64,000 bases of DNA from Chrysomallon squamiferum (GCA_012295275.1 CM022672.1:19797394-19861393), one strand, 5' to 3'. Positions 39,802 through 56,436 are shown, numbered from the stretch's first letter. Notes: generated by a model from the letters alone, not told the origin. A program made the numbers and translations.

Positions 39802-41560
39802 TGCTTTTGTTATTTATTTATGTTTTTTAATTATTTTTTGTTTTGTTATTATAATACACACATCTGCGTAAATCAGTTTTCAGGAACATTTCTGCTAAAA
39901 ATCAATTTTAATTAATTTCCAATCTTTTTTTTTTCTCAGTCTGTACAGACTTTCTCAAAAACAAGAAAACATGTTTATCCTCTCTCTCTATTTTTTCTTT
40001 ATCATTTTCTTGACATCAGGTAATGGCAAGAATGAGAAGAAGAAACTGATCCTTCATAGCAAAAGAATTCAACACACTTTTAATCTTTAACTAAACTGAG
40101 ATTTCAACTAATTTGGTATAAAAAAAAAAAAAAAAAAACAACAACAACACAACAACAACAAAAAGAACACAACTGAAACCTTCATAAAATAATCAATAAG
40201 ATCTACATTATACGAATGCCTGCGTAACTAAATAGATTTATTTGTTAATTCGTATTAATCATATCTTTTCTCCTGTTCCTGCCTTCACGCTCCAAATGCT
40301 TTACACAGTCCTAAAACCAAAAAACAAATTAAAAAAAAAACAATTTTTCCGTTTTCTTTCGTCATCCCTCTAAATGCTGATCACAGAATAAATAAAAATT
40401 TAATTTTAAGGGAAAAACATATATGTCTGCTGTCAATAACGGTAATTGCTGACAAATACTTAAATAAGGCTAATGGCTGGGTAGTCTAGGAAATCGTGGA
40501 AAAATACACATAATTATCAGAAGGATTCGCAGATCTCAAAAGACCGGTAATAACAGATTGATGTACGAGAACGCCTCATTAATTTTAGTAAATATATACT
40601 GCACTGACACCTGTATCGGTTTATTAATGATTTGTAAAAACATCGATCATTCCCCTTTTCAGAAATCGTTAAATATCTTGAAGGGAGAATTCAAATAACG
40701 CTGTCGAAAAATATTTATGATTTTAAAAAAAGTAAGAACAAATAACAAAAAAAAAAAACCCCAAAAAACCCACCCACAAGTATAAATAGGAAGAGAACGA
40801 AGAATCACGAACAGTAAACATCGTTAGCAGATAAATAAATAAATAAATAAATATTAAATAAACGTGTAATAAATAATGATATTGAACTGAGTAAAATAAA
40901 ATTATATGATATAAGGTAAAAATTAAAGACCGAAAGTTATACTATTTTTTATAATGATATTATAATAATGATGATGACGACAACGATGATGATGGTGATG
41001 ATGATTAGAAGGAAAGACGAACAGGAAGGAGGAAGAGAAGAAAAAGAAGAAACAAAACAAACAAGAGAAACAATGAAATGAAAACAAGAACAGAAAAGAC
41101 ACTAACAGACTCTTGGTTGTAATGTCAAGTTAACCTCAACCAGGTTCTTTTAAAAAAACAAAAAAAAAATACAATTTCGATACGCTTTGCTTAAAATCCG
41201 ATTTCTGTCACTGAACCAGCTTTATATCTGTTTCAGAAAGAAAAAAAAAAAAAAAAAAAAAAAAACAATCGTTAAGACTAAATCATTCCACTGATTTCCG
41301 TTAAGCGTCAATTGTTTTACTTCTGAACCTACTCATTGCACAAACTGATCGTGTGCCAAAAAAAAAAAAAAAAAAAAGAATCACTTAATTCTAATTTTGT
41401 TTTCCTTGAAGTTCATCTCCAAAACGCATAGGAAATGGACGAGAATCACAAGCAGCTAACAAGCTGTTCAAAGTCTGTTCCACCATCACAAGCAATTAGC
41501 CTTGACGACCCAGCTTTTCTTTTTCTTTAATTTTTTTTGCAGCGTTTTTAAACATTTGTT
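39460..41560. other. Repeat-rich DNA, no gene seen
   Basis: It contains a CTAT run (39568-39637), poly-T (39725-39759), TTA (39775-39801), several poly-A tracts (40120-40138, 41239-41265, 41359-41377) and AAT/GAT patches (40960-41005). Confidence 0.5.
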
Positions 41561-41570
41561 TGTCCTATTT

Positions 41571-42402
41571 GAATGTTTTGTTACAGTTGTTTAACTTTTT
41601 GAATGATTTGTTACCTGTTGTTGATCTTTTTTTAATGCTTTCTTACAATCGTTGACATTTTTTAATGTTTTGTTACAGTTGTCGACCTTTCTGAATGTTT
41701 TGTTACAATTGTTGACCTTTCTGAATGTTTTGTTACAGTTATTGACCTTTCTGAATGTTTTGTTACAGTTGTTCACCTTTTCGAATGTTTTGTTACAGTT
41801 ATTGACCTTTCTGAATGTTTTGTTACAGTTGTTGACCTTTCTGAATGTTTTGTCACAGTTGTTGACCTTTCTGAATGTTTTGTTACAGTTATTGACCTTT
41901 CTGAATGTTTTGTTACAGTTGTTCACCTTTTCGAATGTTTTGTTACAGTTATTGACCTTTCTGAATGTTTTGTTACAGTTGTTGACCTTTCTGAATGTTT
42001 TGTCACAGTTGTTGACCTTTCTGAATGTTTTGTTACAGTTATTGACCTTTCTGAATGTTTTTGTTACAGTTATTGACCTTTCTGAATGTTTTGTTACAGT
42101 TGTTAACCTTTCTGAATGTTTTGTTACAGTTGTTAACCTTTCTGAATGTTTTGTTACAGTTATTGACCTTTCTGAATGTTTTGTTACAGTTGTTAACCTT
42201 TCTGAATGTTTTGTTACAGTTGTTAACCTTTCTGAATGTTTTGTTACAGTTATTGACCTTTCTGAATGTTTTGTTACAGTTATTGACCTTTCTGAATGTT
42301 TTGTTACAGTTGTTCACCTTTCTGAATGTTTTGTCACAGTTGTTAACCTTTCCGAATGTTTTGTTACAATTGTTGACCTTTTGGGATGTTTTGTTACATT
42401 TA
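41571..42402. repeat. 30-bp minisatellite with higher-order structure (about 28 copies)
   Basis: The unit is 30 bp with core TTTTGTTACAG, then TT(G/A)TTGACCTT and CTGAATG. Outer units are diverged and inner units nearly identical. The block 41731-41880 (five units with distinct variants) is repeated exactly at 41881-42030. The block 42062-42151 (three units) is repeated exactly at 42152-42241. One extra T near 42060 shifts the register. Because 30 is a multiple of three, long frames are open on both strands: a leucine-rich one on plus, and an Asn-Cys-Asn-Lys-Thr-Phe-type one on minus. I do not call these genes. Confidence 0.95.
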
Positions 42403-43056
42403 TACAAACTGATTGTTAAAGTCTTATCTATGGAAAAATATATTCTAAGTCGTTACTGATGGTTTCATGTTTAGTTAACGATAATATTATGAAACATACA
42501 TACATAACATGCATAGACTTATATACACACACACATACCCACATACATACATACATATATACATACATACGTACATACATACATACATACATACATACAT
42601 AAGCACAGAATTACAAACAGAACATATATTAATCACAAAATGACAGATAAATATATAATACATAAACAGACAGACAGATACAAATTCACATTTCATTAAC
42701 GGATTTTGCTGAGGCTAAAACCTGAAGTTTACTTCTGGCGCGACAGATGGATAAAACAGCTTATCACAGAAAACAGCAGGAAATTTAGCTGAAGTATAAT
42801 CGAAGTGAAAACTGAAATGAAGTTCTCAGAACAAGGTAAATGGCGAGAATGGCGACGGTGAAAAAAAAAATGAAAAAAAAAAAAAAAAAAATATTTCTCA
42901 TTTCCCCGTACTACTTGTTGTGTTATTTGTGAAGTGCGCCTGCTGGAAATGTGCTGGTACAAAATGACAGGTCTGGTAATTTGACGAGGGAAATGAAGTC
43001 ATGTTGATGAAAGTGAAATTTGCTTCAAATGGAGAAGAATTCGTGCTAGCTGATGT
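42403..43056. other. AT-rich DNA with ATAC repeat
   Basis: An ATAC/CATA array lies at 42540-42602 and an A-rich patch at 42861-42891; the rest is unique. Confidence 0.5.
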
Positions 43057-43230
43057 GGACCTGTTTTAAAACTCGGACAAGATGTAGAAATTGATGCGAT
43101 GATCGAGCTCGTGTCTCTCTACAACTTTTGTCTGTGCACAAAATCTGGTTTCCTGTGCGAACTGACGTCTCGAGTGTTTGAGGTTTTTGTACGATGTTTC
43201 TGTATGCAAAATAAAGATCTTTTAAAATAA
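43057..43230 (+). CDS. Candidate 57-codon open segment ending near AATAAA
   Basis: The frame is open from 43057 to a TAA at 43228-43230, with an ATG at 43099 (MIELVSLYNF, five cysteines in 43 residues). AATAAA occurs within the last codons (about 43209). A separate frame just upstream (about 42976-43065) is also open and ends in VDLF. This could be a frameshifted remnant of one reading frame. Not recognised. Confidence 0.15.
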   Translation, partial: GPVLKLGQDVEIDAMIELVSLYNFCLCTKSGFLCELTSRVFEVFVRCFCMQNKDLLK

Positions 43231-43327
43231 ATGGTCTTTGGTCGATCGCATTTTGGTTTTCGTTTAATATTACAGTTCCTGCTGTTTCTGTTGTTGTTGT
43301 AGAAGACTACGACAACAGTGATAATTA

Positions 43328-43382
<55 letters not shown>

Positions 43383-43661
43383 GCTTAAATTATTTACTTG
43401 AAAAATATATAAAAAAAATATATATTCCACAAACTGACATTAATTTTTATAATTAATTATTTTTTTTCGCAATTAAAATTCAGTTGAGAGTTAGTCGATA
43501 TGGAAGCAGAGATGAAGAAAACGGAAAACTATCGTGAACCCGGCAAAGGACAGACCGAGATGCTGTAAGGTTCACCAAGCGTGACACACAAAGAATACGA
43601 CGATGAAGATAATCGATACGATAGGGTTTTTTTCTTCTTTTTTTATTTTCCTTCTTTTTTA

Positions 43662-43692
<31 letters not shown>

Positions 43693-44324
43693 AATAAAAT
43701 ATTCGAAAGACGAGTTTATTATTATTAATTTTTTTTTATAATCCACTTTGAAAAGCTAAAAATGTCAAAAAAAAAAAAAAAAAAATGCATTAGTTTCATA
43801 AACTTCAAACAGAAACTGTCTTGTTGCTTTATTGCTGTTAAACGTTTATTACTGAGATTGATCATATGGTTTGACAAAATTCCTAGCTTAACATCTCTTG
43901 TATTATATAATGCATTTTAATCGCATTGTATTAGTTTGTGTTTTTAGTAATGTTATTCTGCTCAATATATCTTCTAATCATAAACCATGAAATCCTAGCT
44001 CAACAGAGTTTATTTGAAAAATCGAATATATTCGGAAAACAATTTCAATTTATTAATTTAATTTATAAAAACCAGTTACTAGTTTATTTATGTAAATTAA
44101 CTTATTACATGTAATTTATCGTCATTTTATATATTTATTTATTTATTTATTTATAATTATTAATTTATTTATTGAATACTGCGAATTTTAATAATTGTAA
44201 TTATTTTTCTTTTTATGTTTATGTTGAATATTGGTTTATTAAATAATTGTCATGGTTTTTAATTTATTAAAATTCAACAAAACTAACAATCATTTACACA
44301 CACACACACACACACATAAACATA

Positions 44325-44378
<54 letters not shown>

Positions 44379-45000
44379 TACAGACAGACAGACAGATAGA
44401 GTATATAATATATTAATCAAACTATATTTTGCAGAAAGTAAATAAATTTCAACATAATAATCTATCATTGTATTCAAAACCTTCAACTGTTTTTGCGTTA
44501 TTATTTTTAGGTTTCAGTGAACGCTGTTGGTGTACAATATCAAATCGTCATCTACGATTACAACTAGCGCTGTCTGATGTTTGTATATTAATCACAGATG
44601 TTAATTTACTTGTTCATCTTCTCTTTACCCTGCAAGACGTGTTGTCCAATCAGCTGTCTTGGGATGACACACTGTTTGTTTTCTATAGTTTATAGACCTT
44701 TTTTTTTTCTTCTGGTATTTTTTTTTTTTTTTTTTGGAAGCACTCTAAGAATGTCCCAGAGTTGCGACATTCAGATGAGTGTTTGAACGTAACTGAATGT
44801 CAGTTTAATGTTCGAGTACTGTCAGTATGTTGCTTTGGAATGAACAAGTGATTGAATCGATGAATTAACGAGTGAGTGGGTACGTTAATGAATTTATGAA
44901 TCAATGAATCGATCAGTGAATTAATTAATAAATAAATCCATGTTTTACGAAATTTCAATATTTTTTATTATTATTAAAATTGTTAGAATCTGTTATTAAT
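43231..45000. other. Repeat-rich DNA, no gene seen
   Basis: It contains a TTA array (43328-43382), poly-T (43671-43690), an ATTT run (44134-44153), an AC then AG microsatellite (44296-44371) and poly-T patches (44699-44736). The plus-strand segment 44510-44700 is unique but not recognised. Confidence 0.5.
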
Positions 45001-46655
45001 GATGTTAATATGAAAGTAGAATTCGAATCTGTTAATTCGTTGTGATTGTTCTTATCTGTTAACATAAAGGACTTTTCATCAGAGTGGAAAGGGAAATAGC
45101 AAAAATGTCACCATGATGAGAATATTCTGAAAATGTTACATACTTAGCCAGTCTAAACACTGAAGCAAGCTTTCTCGTTCGAACGCTTTGGAGCAGTAGA
45201 TTTTGTAATTTTCTTCTTATTCTGTGTAGACGTGGCACTAACAAACCGGACAACAACGTGACGTTGTAGTCTAATTATATAAACTAAAAACTTTATACAA
45301 AAGCCCGGCCCGCAATATATCTTATTTGAAACAACCAAAGCGTAATAATGCTTTTGTCTGCTTAGATCGACTTAAAATCTAATACCGAAGCCTATTCCAG
45401 ATCCAACTGCTGATCGGTTCATTCAAGCTGATAATAAAAAACACAGCATATCCACAAGCGTGTCTGCCCTGGACACCGTTAGATTGTTAGAGAGTCAGTT
45501 TACATAGCAGAGAAGGTTTGGCGGTATAAATCAACCTATTTCAGTTCTGTGCAGATGCTGTTAACACATGCTAGAATGCTCCAAGAGAGCCCAGACGTAT
45601 CCTTGTCTTCAGTCAGTGAGTAAAAACAGAAACCGAAGCGTATTTTAGCAATCATAATATTTATTCTGCCACACTCTTTCTAATTAAACCTGCGTAATTT
45701 CTGTCCAGATTAACACAACAGCTTTATTTACAGAAGATGGAGTTTTATTTAATAGTCACAATCATCTTTAACCCACTTCGTTTCACTTGCAGCTTGTTAA
45801 CGGCCGGATTAATTGGTGTCGGGACCATCGTAAACAAGCCAAGCAACCCAAACATCGTGGACTGTCAGTTAAATCAGGGGATTTGCTAAGCTGGCGCCTT
45901 TGACTGAAAACATCGTCCGCTGCTTGTCTTTCTAATTGCGCGGCAAAGAAATAATTCAAACGAGCAACGGCTTAGCGAAGGAGAACGCCGATGTTACCAA
46001 GTAGTGAACTGGAGTGATGTATAATGCTAAACTATTTCCTTACGTAATGTTTGCAAGCCATGGTATTTGACAGTGAATGATGAATGCTACATACAATTAT
46101 GATGTAATGACGAGACTGTAATAATGTAGTTTAAATCGATAATCGAATATTACGTAGAATAGTCTGAGAATACGTGAAGTGTAATACAGTATAATATGAT
46201 ACTCTGTAACAAGTATTTTGGAGTGTTGTGCAGTTTAACAAGTTATTCTGGGGTGTCATGCAGAAATGATAAGCTATAATGGAATACGGTACAAATTATT
46301 TTAGCGGAATTTACTTTGATTTTCCAATCGCGTAAACACCATGATCTTATGGATGATTAATATCTCCCTTCGTTTTGCCAAAGAAACCATTTAATACCAC
46401 CACGGATGCTATAGACAGCCTTTTAATACGCGCCTTTATTATCTACTGCCGGTTAATCACAGGAATTGGCAGCTATACTGGGATGTGTGTACTAATCAAA
46501 TTTCGAATAGCTTATGATACGCTCGCTAAATATTTTCATTAACGAAAAATTACCAGCAAGATACGCAATTTAGTGTACGATAAACGCGTCTAATGAATCA
46601 GAAATTGGTAGGTTACGTTCATTAATTTGTTTCGTTATTACCAGCTACGTATGTG
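45000..46655. promoter_or_regulatory. Simple-repeat-free block, candidate conserved non-coding region
   Basis: About 1.65 kb lacks long microsatellites or homopolymers, which is exceptional in this window. From about 45780 it shows GC-balanced stretches with homeodomain- and Hox/Cdx-like motifs: TCTAATTGCGCGGCAAAG (45930-45947), TTTTAATACGCGCCTTTATT (46422-46441) and CATTAATTTGTTTCGTTATT (about 46620-46640). No open frame is convincing. Enhancer function is inference from texture and motifs only. Confidence 0.25.
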
Positions 46656-46659
46656 GCCG

Positions 46660-47157
46660 ATTTTTTTTTTTTTGATTTTTTGATTTTTTTTTTAACTATA
46701 TAGACGAATATGTAATGCATATGATGATAATTATATAATGACTTCTGAGAAATATTTATAGTAATGAAGTAAGTACATAAGTATTAACTAATAATTATTG
46801 ACAACAGACAAAAACAGAATGATCGAAATAGCGTGACTGCTACATATAAAGATAAAAGAGGTCTAATATATATTATGTAACTGTACAGCAAAACTCTATT
46901 TTCCGATAGAGATGTTTCTCTGGTTAAGTCGCTTTCAAACAGAAAACTGCAAAACGCTTTAATGGGCTCGAATTTACGAAACCATTTTGCTGACGTATAC
47001 ATCATCATGAATAGCGGCTCACTAGAGGTATATATTTGTTAGATTAATTTTAATGAATTAATCATATTCGCTAGTCAGTTTTTACAATTACGACCTGTCT
47101 GCTGATAAAATGTTTCATTAAAAAGTATATATATATATACACGTTTATATACACTTC
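46660..47157. other. AT-rich DNA, no gene seen
   Basis: Poly-T with TTTTTTGA units (46661-46693) and a TA patch (47127-47139); otherwise unique. Confidence 0.5.
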
Positions 47158-47265
<108 letters not shown>

Positions 47266-47630
47266 GTATGTATGTATGTCTGTGTGTATACAGTTTATCT
47301 ATATAGCTGTCTAATCCAGAACTTTACTTTAAAATCAGATAAACTAAATGACAAATGATATAGCACTAAATGTTCCCATAAATCTGTCTTTATTAATTGT
47401 ACATTAACATGGTGAATGTACACACAGATTAATATACAATGATGATTGGAATTTTGGATGATGAGGAGATGTAATTGGTATTCTACGACTTAGTTAAAAT
47501 GCTACATTTGTTTTAGTCTGTTAGAAATTTGATGTAGTATATTTTAAGATGTTCACACTATCCATGACGTTACAGTTGTGAAGTCTTGGTTAGCATCTTT
47601 GTCTGTATATCAATTGTTTTTGGAACATTC

Positions 47631-49459
<1,829 letters not shown>

Positions 49460-49801
49460 TATAGACTGTGTATTTGTGTGCGAAAGAGCGTCGATGTGTC
49501 TGTGCATGCATCAGAAAGAGTACAGGTATACACACGTAGTGTGTGAAAGAGAGTGTGCATGAGAGAGTGTGGGTATGTTTGTTTGTGGGTGAGAGAGAAC
49601 GCGCATATCTATATGTTCGTTAGAGAGAGTGGGTATGTATACGAATGTGAAAGGAGGAGTGGGTATATATATATACCTGCGTATGCGTATACGAAAGACA
49701 GTTGATGTATGTGCGTATGCATCAGAGGAAGAATAGGTATATACATAATAAGCTTAATATTAGAATTCATAATTATAATATAAATATAAATATAAATATA
49801 A

Positions 49802-49838
<37 letters not shown>

Positions 49839-49850
49839 TTGGCGAATTTG
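49460..49850. repeat. Degenerate minisatellite with GAGAGAGTGGGTATG units, then (AAT)n
   Basis: The block at 49477-49535 recurs at 49686-49745 at roughly 75% identity (shared GTATGCATCAGA-type core and GGTATAYACA). Between them are several GAGAGAGTGTGGGTATG-like units. An AAT run follows (49802-49838). Confidence 0.6.
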
Positions 49851-50580
49851 AGACACTGACATCGCTGTTCACCTATGTCTGCCGCTGAATAGTTGACAAC
49901 GATAACAGCAACCAGTGGGATGTGATGCCCTAACAAAGTGCCGAGGACTAAGGAGAAGGTCGATGAAGTAGACAGTCATATTAGAGCTGAACTGGATGTA
50001 AGCTTAACAGCTTGGCGACAAGCACAGGGGAAGAGATAGCAATGCCAAGAACTGCAAAAATTTAGACAGAACCAGCAAGTTTGAAGAGGATTTCACTGTC
50101 ATTTCTGGACTATTTTTCTGCTTGTTGAATTTAGCAGTCGCTTCAAGAATTCGCATCTTATCCATGATAGGCTAGTGCTTGTAGCACAAAAATCTCCCAA
50201 ATGGTGTTCAAGGTTTGTCAATGCTGTGAATGAGTCCCAATCAGAATGTTATCGTTGGTGTGTTAAATAGTGAGTTGAGGTGCTGCACCCAGAATTTTTT
50301 CAGTCCCCGCTTCATGCTGCGACTGCTGTCCACTCTTCCAGTAACAAACGCTGGATTCGTGATGAGAATCAGAGGATACAGACATCTGAAAAGCTATCTC
50401 AGATCAACAATAAAAACTGCATACATACACTGAAGTTGATGTGCCAACAGTCCTGGATTCATTCACTTTGAAATTAAAATCTGCATTCAAATATCCTACT
50501 AATCTACTAATACGTGAATGAAGACAAGTAAATGTATTTAGTAGCACTGATGTACGCATCAGATTGAAACAGTTCACAAT
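49851..50580. other. Unique, repeat-free 700-bp segment of unknown nature
   Basis: The composition is mRNA-like (about 42% GC) with several short open frames on the plus strand that shift between registers (50230-50471). It could be a decayed transposon or processed pseudogene. No motif is clear enough to assign. Confidence 0.3.
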
Positions 50581-50581
50581 A

Positions 50582-51091
<510 letters not shown>

Positions 51092-51479
51092 ATATATCCT
51101 GTAAAATTTATAATTTTAAATTATAATTTCGGTAACACATAATCTAAAGTATGATCCAACTATGATACGCATATAACATATCAAAACATAACATACCATA
51201 ACGTAACACAACATAATATACACAAACGCTTGATGTGTATTTCTTAATCAAAACATTCTGTGATATAGGTCTGGAGAGTCAGACAATTGCCTCACTTCAT
51301 ACATACATGTCAGCCGTTTTGTGTGAAGAAAATTGATTTTATTAGGGCGCCTACCGGTAATTATTAAAAGCAAGACGTGCACGTGACTGGAATGTCTGCT
51401 ACCTCTAAATCAGTTGTGTAAACATAATGAATATATAAACAGATGGCGAGACCATGCAACTACTTAGAGAAAGGGTGAG

Positions 51480-51627
<148 letters not shown>

Positions 51628-51740
51628 AATAATAAAACAAGATATCGATATTTATTAATATAAATAGTAAACAACTGCATAAAGAATCAAGTTAAGTTAG
51701 GTGTGTAGTTTATTTATTTTTGTACATAATCTTGTTGTTT

Positions 51741-51835
51741 TTGTTATTTTTCTTACTGTCGATATTACATATATATATATATATATATATATGTTATTTT
51801 TCTTACTGTCGATATTACATATATATATATATTGG
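51741..51835. repeat. Tandem duplication of a ~30-bp block plus TA run
   Basis: GTTATTTTTCTTACTGTCGA with the following ATTACATATAT occurs at 51741 and again at 51793. Each copy ends in a TA run of different length. Confidence 0.85.
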
Positions 51836-54095
<2,260 letters not shown>

Positions 54096-54359
54096 ATTAA
54101 AATAACAAGTAGTAAATTTCTCAACTGATTCTTCAAACGAAATTGTTAAAAAAACAAAACAAAAACCCATCACGCGATAGATTTCTTTACAATCAAGTAA
54201 CCATCACGTACGTCTAAACATTCCTGTTAAAACATTAAAATAACAAACAGTTGAATTTCTCAGCTGACTGTTGAAACGGACCGTTAAAAACGTTTCAGCG
54301 ACAGATTTCTTTACAAATTACGCAACCATCACGTACGTATAAACACTTCTGTTACAACT
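54096..54359. repeat. Diverged tandem duplication, unit about 130 bp
   Basis: Copy 1 (54096-54233) and copy 2 (54234-54359) share ATTAAAATAACAA, AATTTCTCAGCTGA-type, AGATTTCTTTACAA and AACCATCACGTACGT blocks in the same order. Confidence 0.8.
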
Positions 54360-54372
54360 GGTTTAACTCCGC

Positions 54373-54473
54373 TGACGTATCGCTCGCTTCCCTCGCATGA
54401 CGTTCCGTCCCTTGGCGTGCCTCTTCAAACAAACCAGTTTACAATTTCATGTTAACGTCAAATCAAGTGACGT
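54373..54473. promoter_or_regulatory. Cluster of four CRE-half-site motifs (TGACGT/ACGTCA)
   Basis: TGACGT at 54373 and 54398, ACGTCA at 54455 and TGACGT at 54468 fall within 101 bp of a GC-rich patch. CREB/ATF binding is known for this core; here it is inference. Open frames follow at 54449-54757 but are not recognised. Confidence 0.3.
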
Positions 54474-54757
54474 GGCGTCCGCGATACGTTTGTAAAGATG
54501 TCAATATTTTCGTTGATAAGGATTCTTCTTCTTCCGTACATGCCACTGCCAACCAGACATGTTGTCAGCTGGAACAAGCGCGGCTCGTCTTCGCCTCACA
54601 CCAGCACGTGCCGTCGTGTCAGACGGAATCGAGCAGACGACAAGACTTCGTTAAGGCTGTTACAGAAACATTCTTCTCTGAACCCGTCTTTTCATTTAGT
54701 GAGAACGTTAAATGTTTTCACTTCAGCGATTGTCTGCACAAAGATATATATAAATAA

Positions 54758-54761
<4 letters not shown>

Positions 54762-54804
<43 letters not shown>
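54762..54804 (+). repeat. (GT)n microsatellite at the Tigger element's left end
   Basis: A pure GT run ends exactly where the element's terminal repeat starts. It replaces the TA expected there. Confidence 0.95.
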
Positions 54805-54806
<2 letters not shown>

Positions 54807-55514
54807 GCGGTGCCTTGACTTACGAGTTTAATTCGTTCGGTGACCGAGCTACTAACTCAGTTTGATCGTATATCAAATCAGTTTTCTAAACTGAAATTAA
54901 CAGAAATACCATTAATTCGTTCTAGCCTTCCCCAAAAAAAACCCCATTTTTTTTGTTTTGTAACGTGTTTATAAATAAGAAAAATGTATTTATAAATGAC
55001 AAATATTGTATAAAAATAAAATAAAAGAGAATGTAAAGAAATAAACTGGTTTTGTAAAGTGTATTTATCTTGCAGATCAGACAAATTATTTTAACGCCTT
55101 TGGCTGGAGTTACAGCCTTTATCGACTTCTGTTTCAGTATGGTTCATATCGTAAAAGTACTACGTTTCTACTGCCTAGCCAAGTCGACTACACGCACACC
55201 TCGCTCATGTTTTTCTATGAGTTCATGGTTTATTTCAATGGATATCATCCGCTTCTTCTTCTCAGCACTGTCCTTTGTTCTCACTTTCTTATGATCCATG
55301 GTCAGAAAAATAAATTTGGCAAAATACTGCACAAAACAACAGAGATGCTTCATCGGCGATAAACACGTGAAGTAAACGAGTGAGACACGGGATTCTGGGC
55401 CGACGTTGTATTGTTCGTTTGCGCCAGCTAGTGGCGGTGTATCTGAAGCTCGCTCGTAACTCGGATTTTGCCTCGCAACTGAATACGAAACATCGACCGG
55501 GCGAGGTACCACTG
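54805..55514 (-). mobile_element. Internally deleted Tigger/pogo-type DNA transposon
   Basis: The right end, reverse-complemented, is CAGTGGTACCTCGCCCGG. The left end is CGGCGGTGCCTTGACTTACG. These are diverged terminal inverted repeats. A TA follows the right end, as expected for Tc1/mariner-like TSDs. On the minus strand, around 55290 down to 55080, a frame reads KKKRMISIEI, HERGVRVVDLARQ, then an in-frame TAG, KRSTTFTI and a TGA. ILKQKSIKAV and AKGVKI follow. This order matches the N-terminal helix-turn-helix of Tigger transposases. Everything after the first DNA-binding segment, including the DDE catalytic core, is missing. It is a dead, non-autonomous derivative. Confidence 0.8.
55080..55295 (-). 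pseudogene. Remnant of Tigger transposase N-terminal DNA-binding segment
   Basis: About 70 residues of a CENP-B/Tigger-like helix-turn-helix are readable. At least two in-frame stop codons interrupt it: TAG after LARQ and TGA after FTI. No catalytic domain follows. It sits inside the 710-bp element and is not expected to yield a functional protein. Confidence 0.7.
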
Positions 55515-56436
55515 TATATATAATACAAACACCTGTGACAGACCGACAGACAGACGATATAGATGCATACATACATATGTTTATAAACAGACATATATAC
55601 TTTTACTGTACTTTTATTGTATTTACAATGATAATTTTAAATATGTATATTCTCATTACTGTGGTTGTCTAAACAGAGAAATATGTATATAATACAGACT
55701 TTCACTCGTACGGATATGTGATTATTAATGATAGACAGACCCATGTCCATACATATACATATATATACACATACATACATACATACATACATACATACAT
55801 ACATACATACATACATACATACATACATACATACATACATGCATTCATACATACATACATACATACATACACACATACATGCATTCATACATACATACAT
55901 ACATACATACACACATACATACATGCATTCATACATACATACATAGCTAGGAATTTGTTTCAGATTATATGAAAATATGCATACATGAGTGCGTGCGTTG
56001 ATTACTGCATACAATAAGTATTTTGAGTAAAACAAAATAACGTCATAAATGAGATATATAGATATAATACAGTATATTTAGAAATTTGAAGAAAAAAAAA
56101 CACACACACACACCACCACCACCACCACCACCACCACCACCACCACACACACACACAGACATACACATAGACACAAATAACTAGCACATGGAAATATTCA
56201 TAGGTGAAGGGAAGTAACTCCAGTTTCCAAGATTTGTTTTCTTCTTCTTTTCTTTCTCGTTTTGTAAGTTCTGAATAGGCTTTTTCTAATCAGTGGAGAT
56301 CATAAGAATATTTATTCAGTCTTTCGTTTATTAATTAATTCACTGTATTTGGATCTGTGTGTATTTGTGCTTGTGTATTTATACAGCTATAGGCAGGTAG
56401 TCAGACAGGCAGATAAGATAAGAAAACTATATATGT

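Noticed and set aside
41571-42402. Regular 30-bp repeats resembling a CRISPR array
   Set aside because: There are no unique spacers; units are contiguous, and the genome is eukaryotic.
41652-42419. 255-codon Leu-rich frame that looks like a multi-pass membrane protein
   Set aside because: It is wholly made of the 30-bp satellite, with no start context and no non-repeat region.
54498-54818. Frame starting MSIFSLIRILLLPYMPLP that looks like a secreted peptide
   Set aside because: The hydrophobic start is weak, a longer frame overlaps it, and the end runs into the GT array; there is no dibasic peptide pattern.
55168-55572. 134-codon minus-strand frame as a gene
   Set aside because: It spans the terminal repeat and decayed transposase start of a Tigger remnant, and stops follow immediately.
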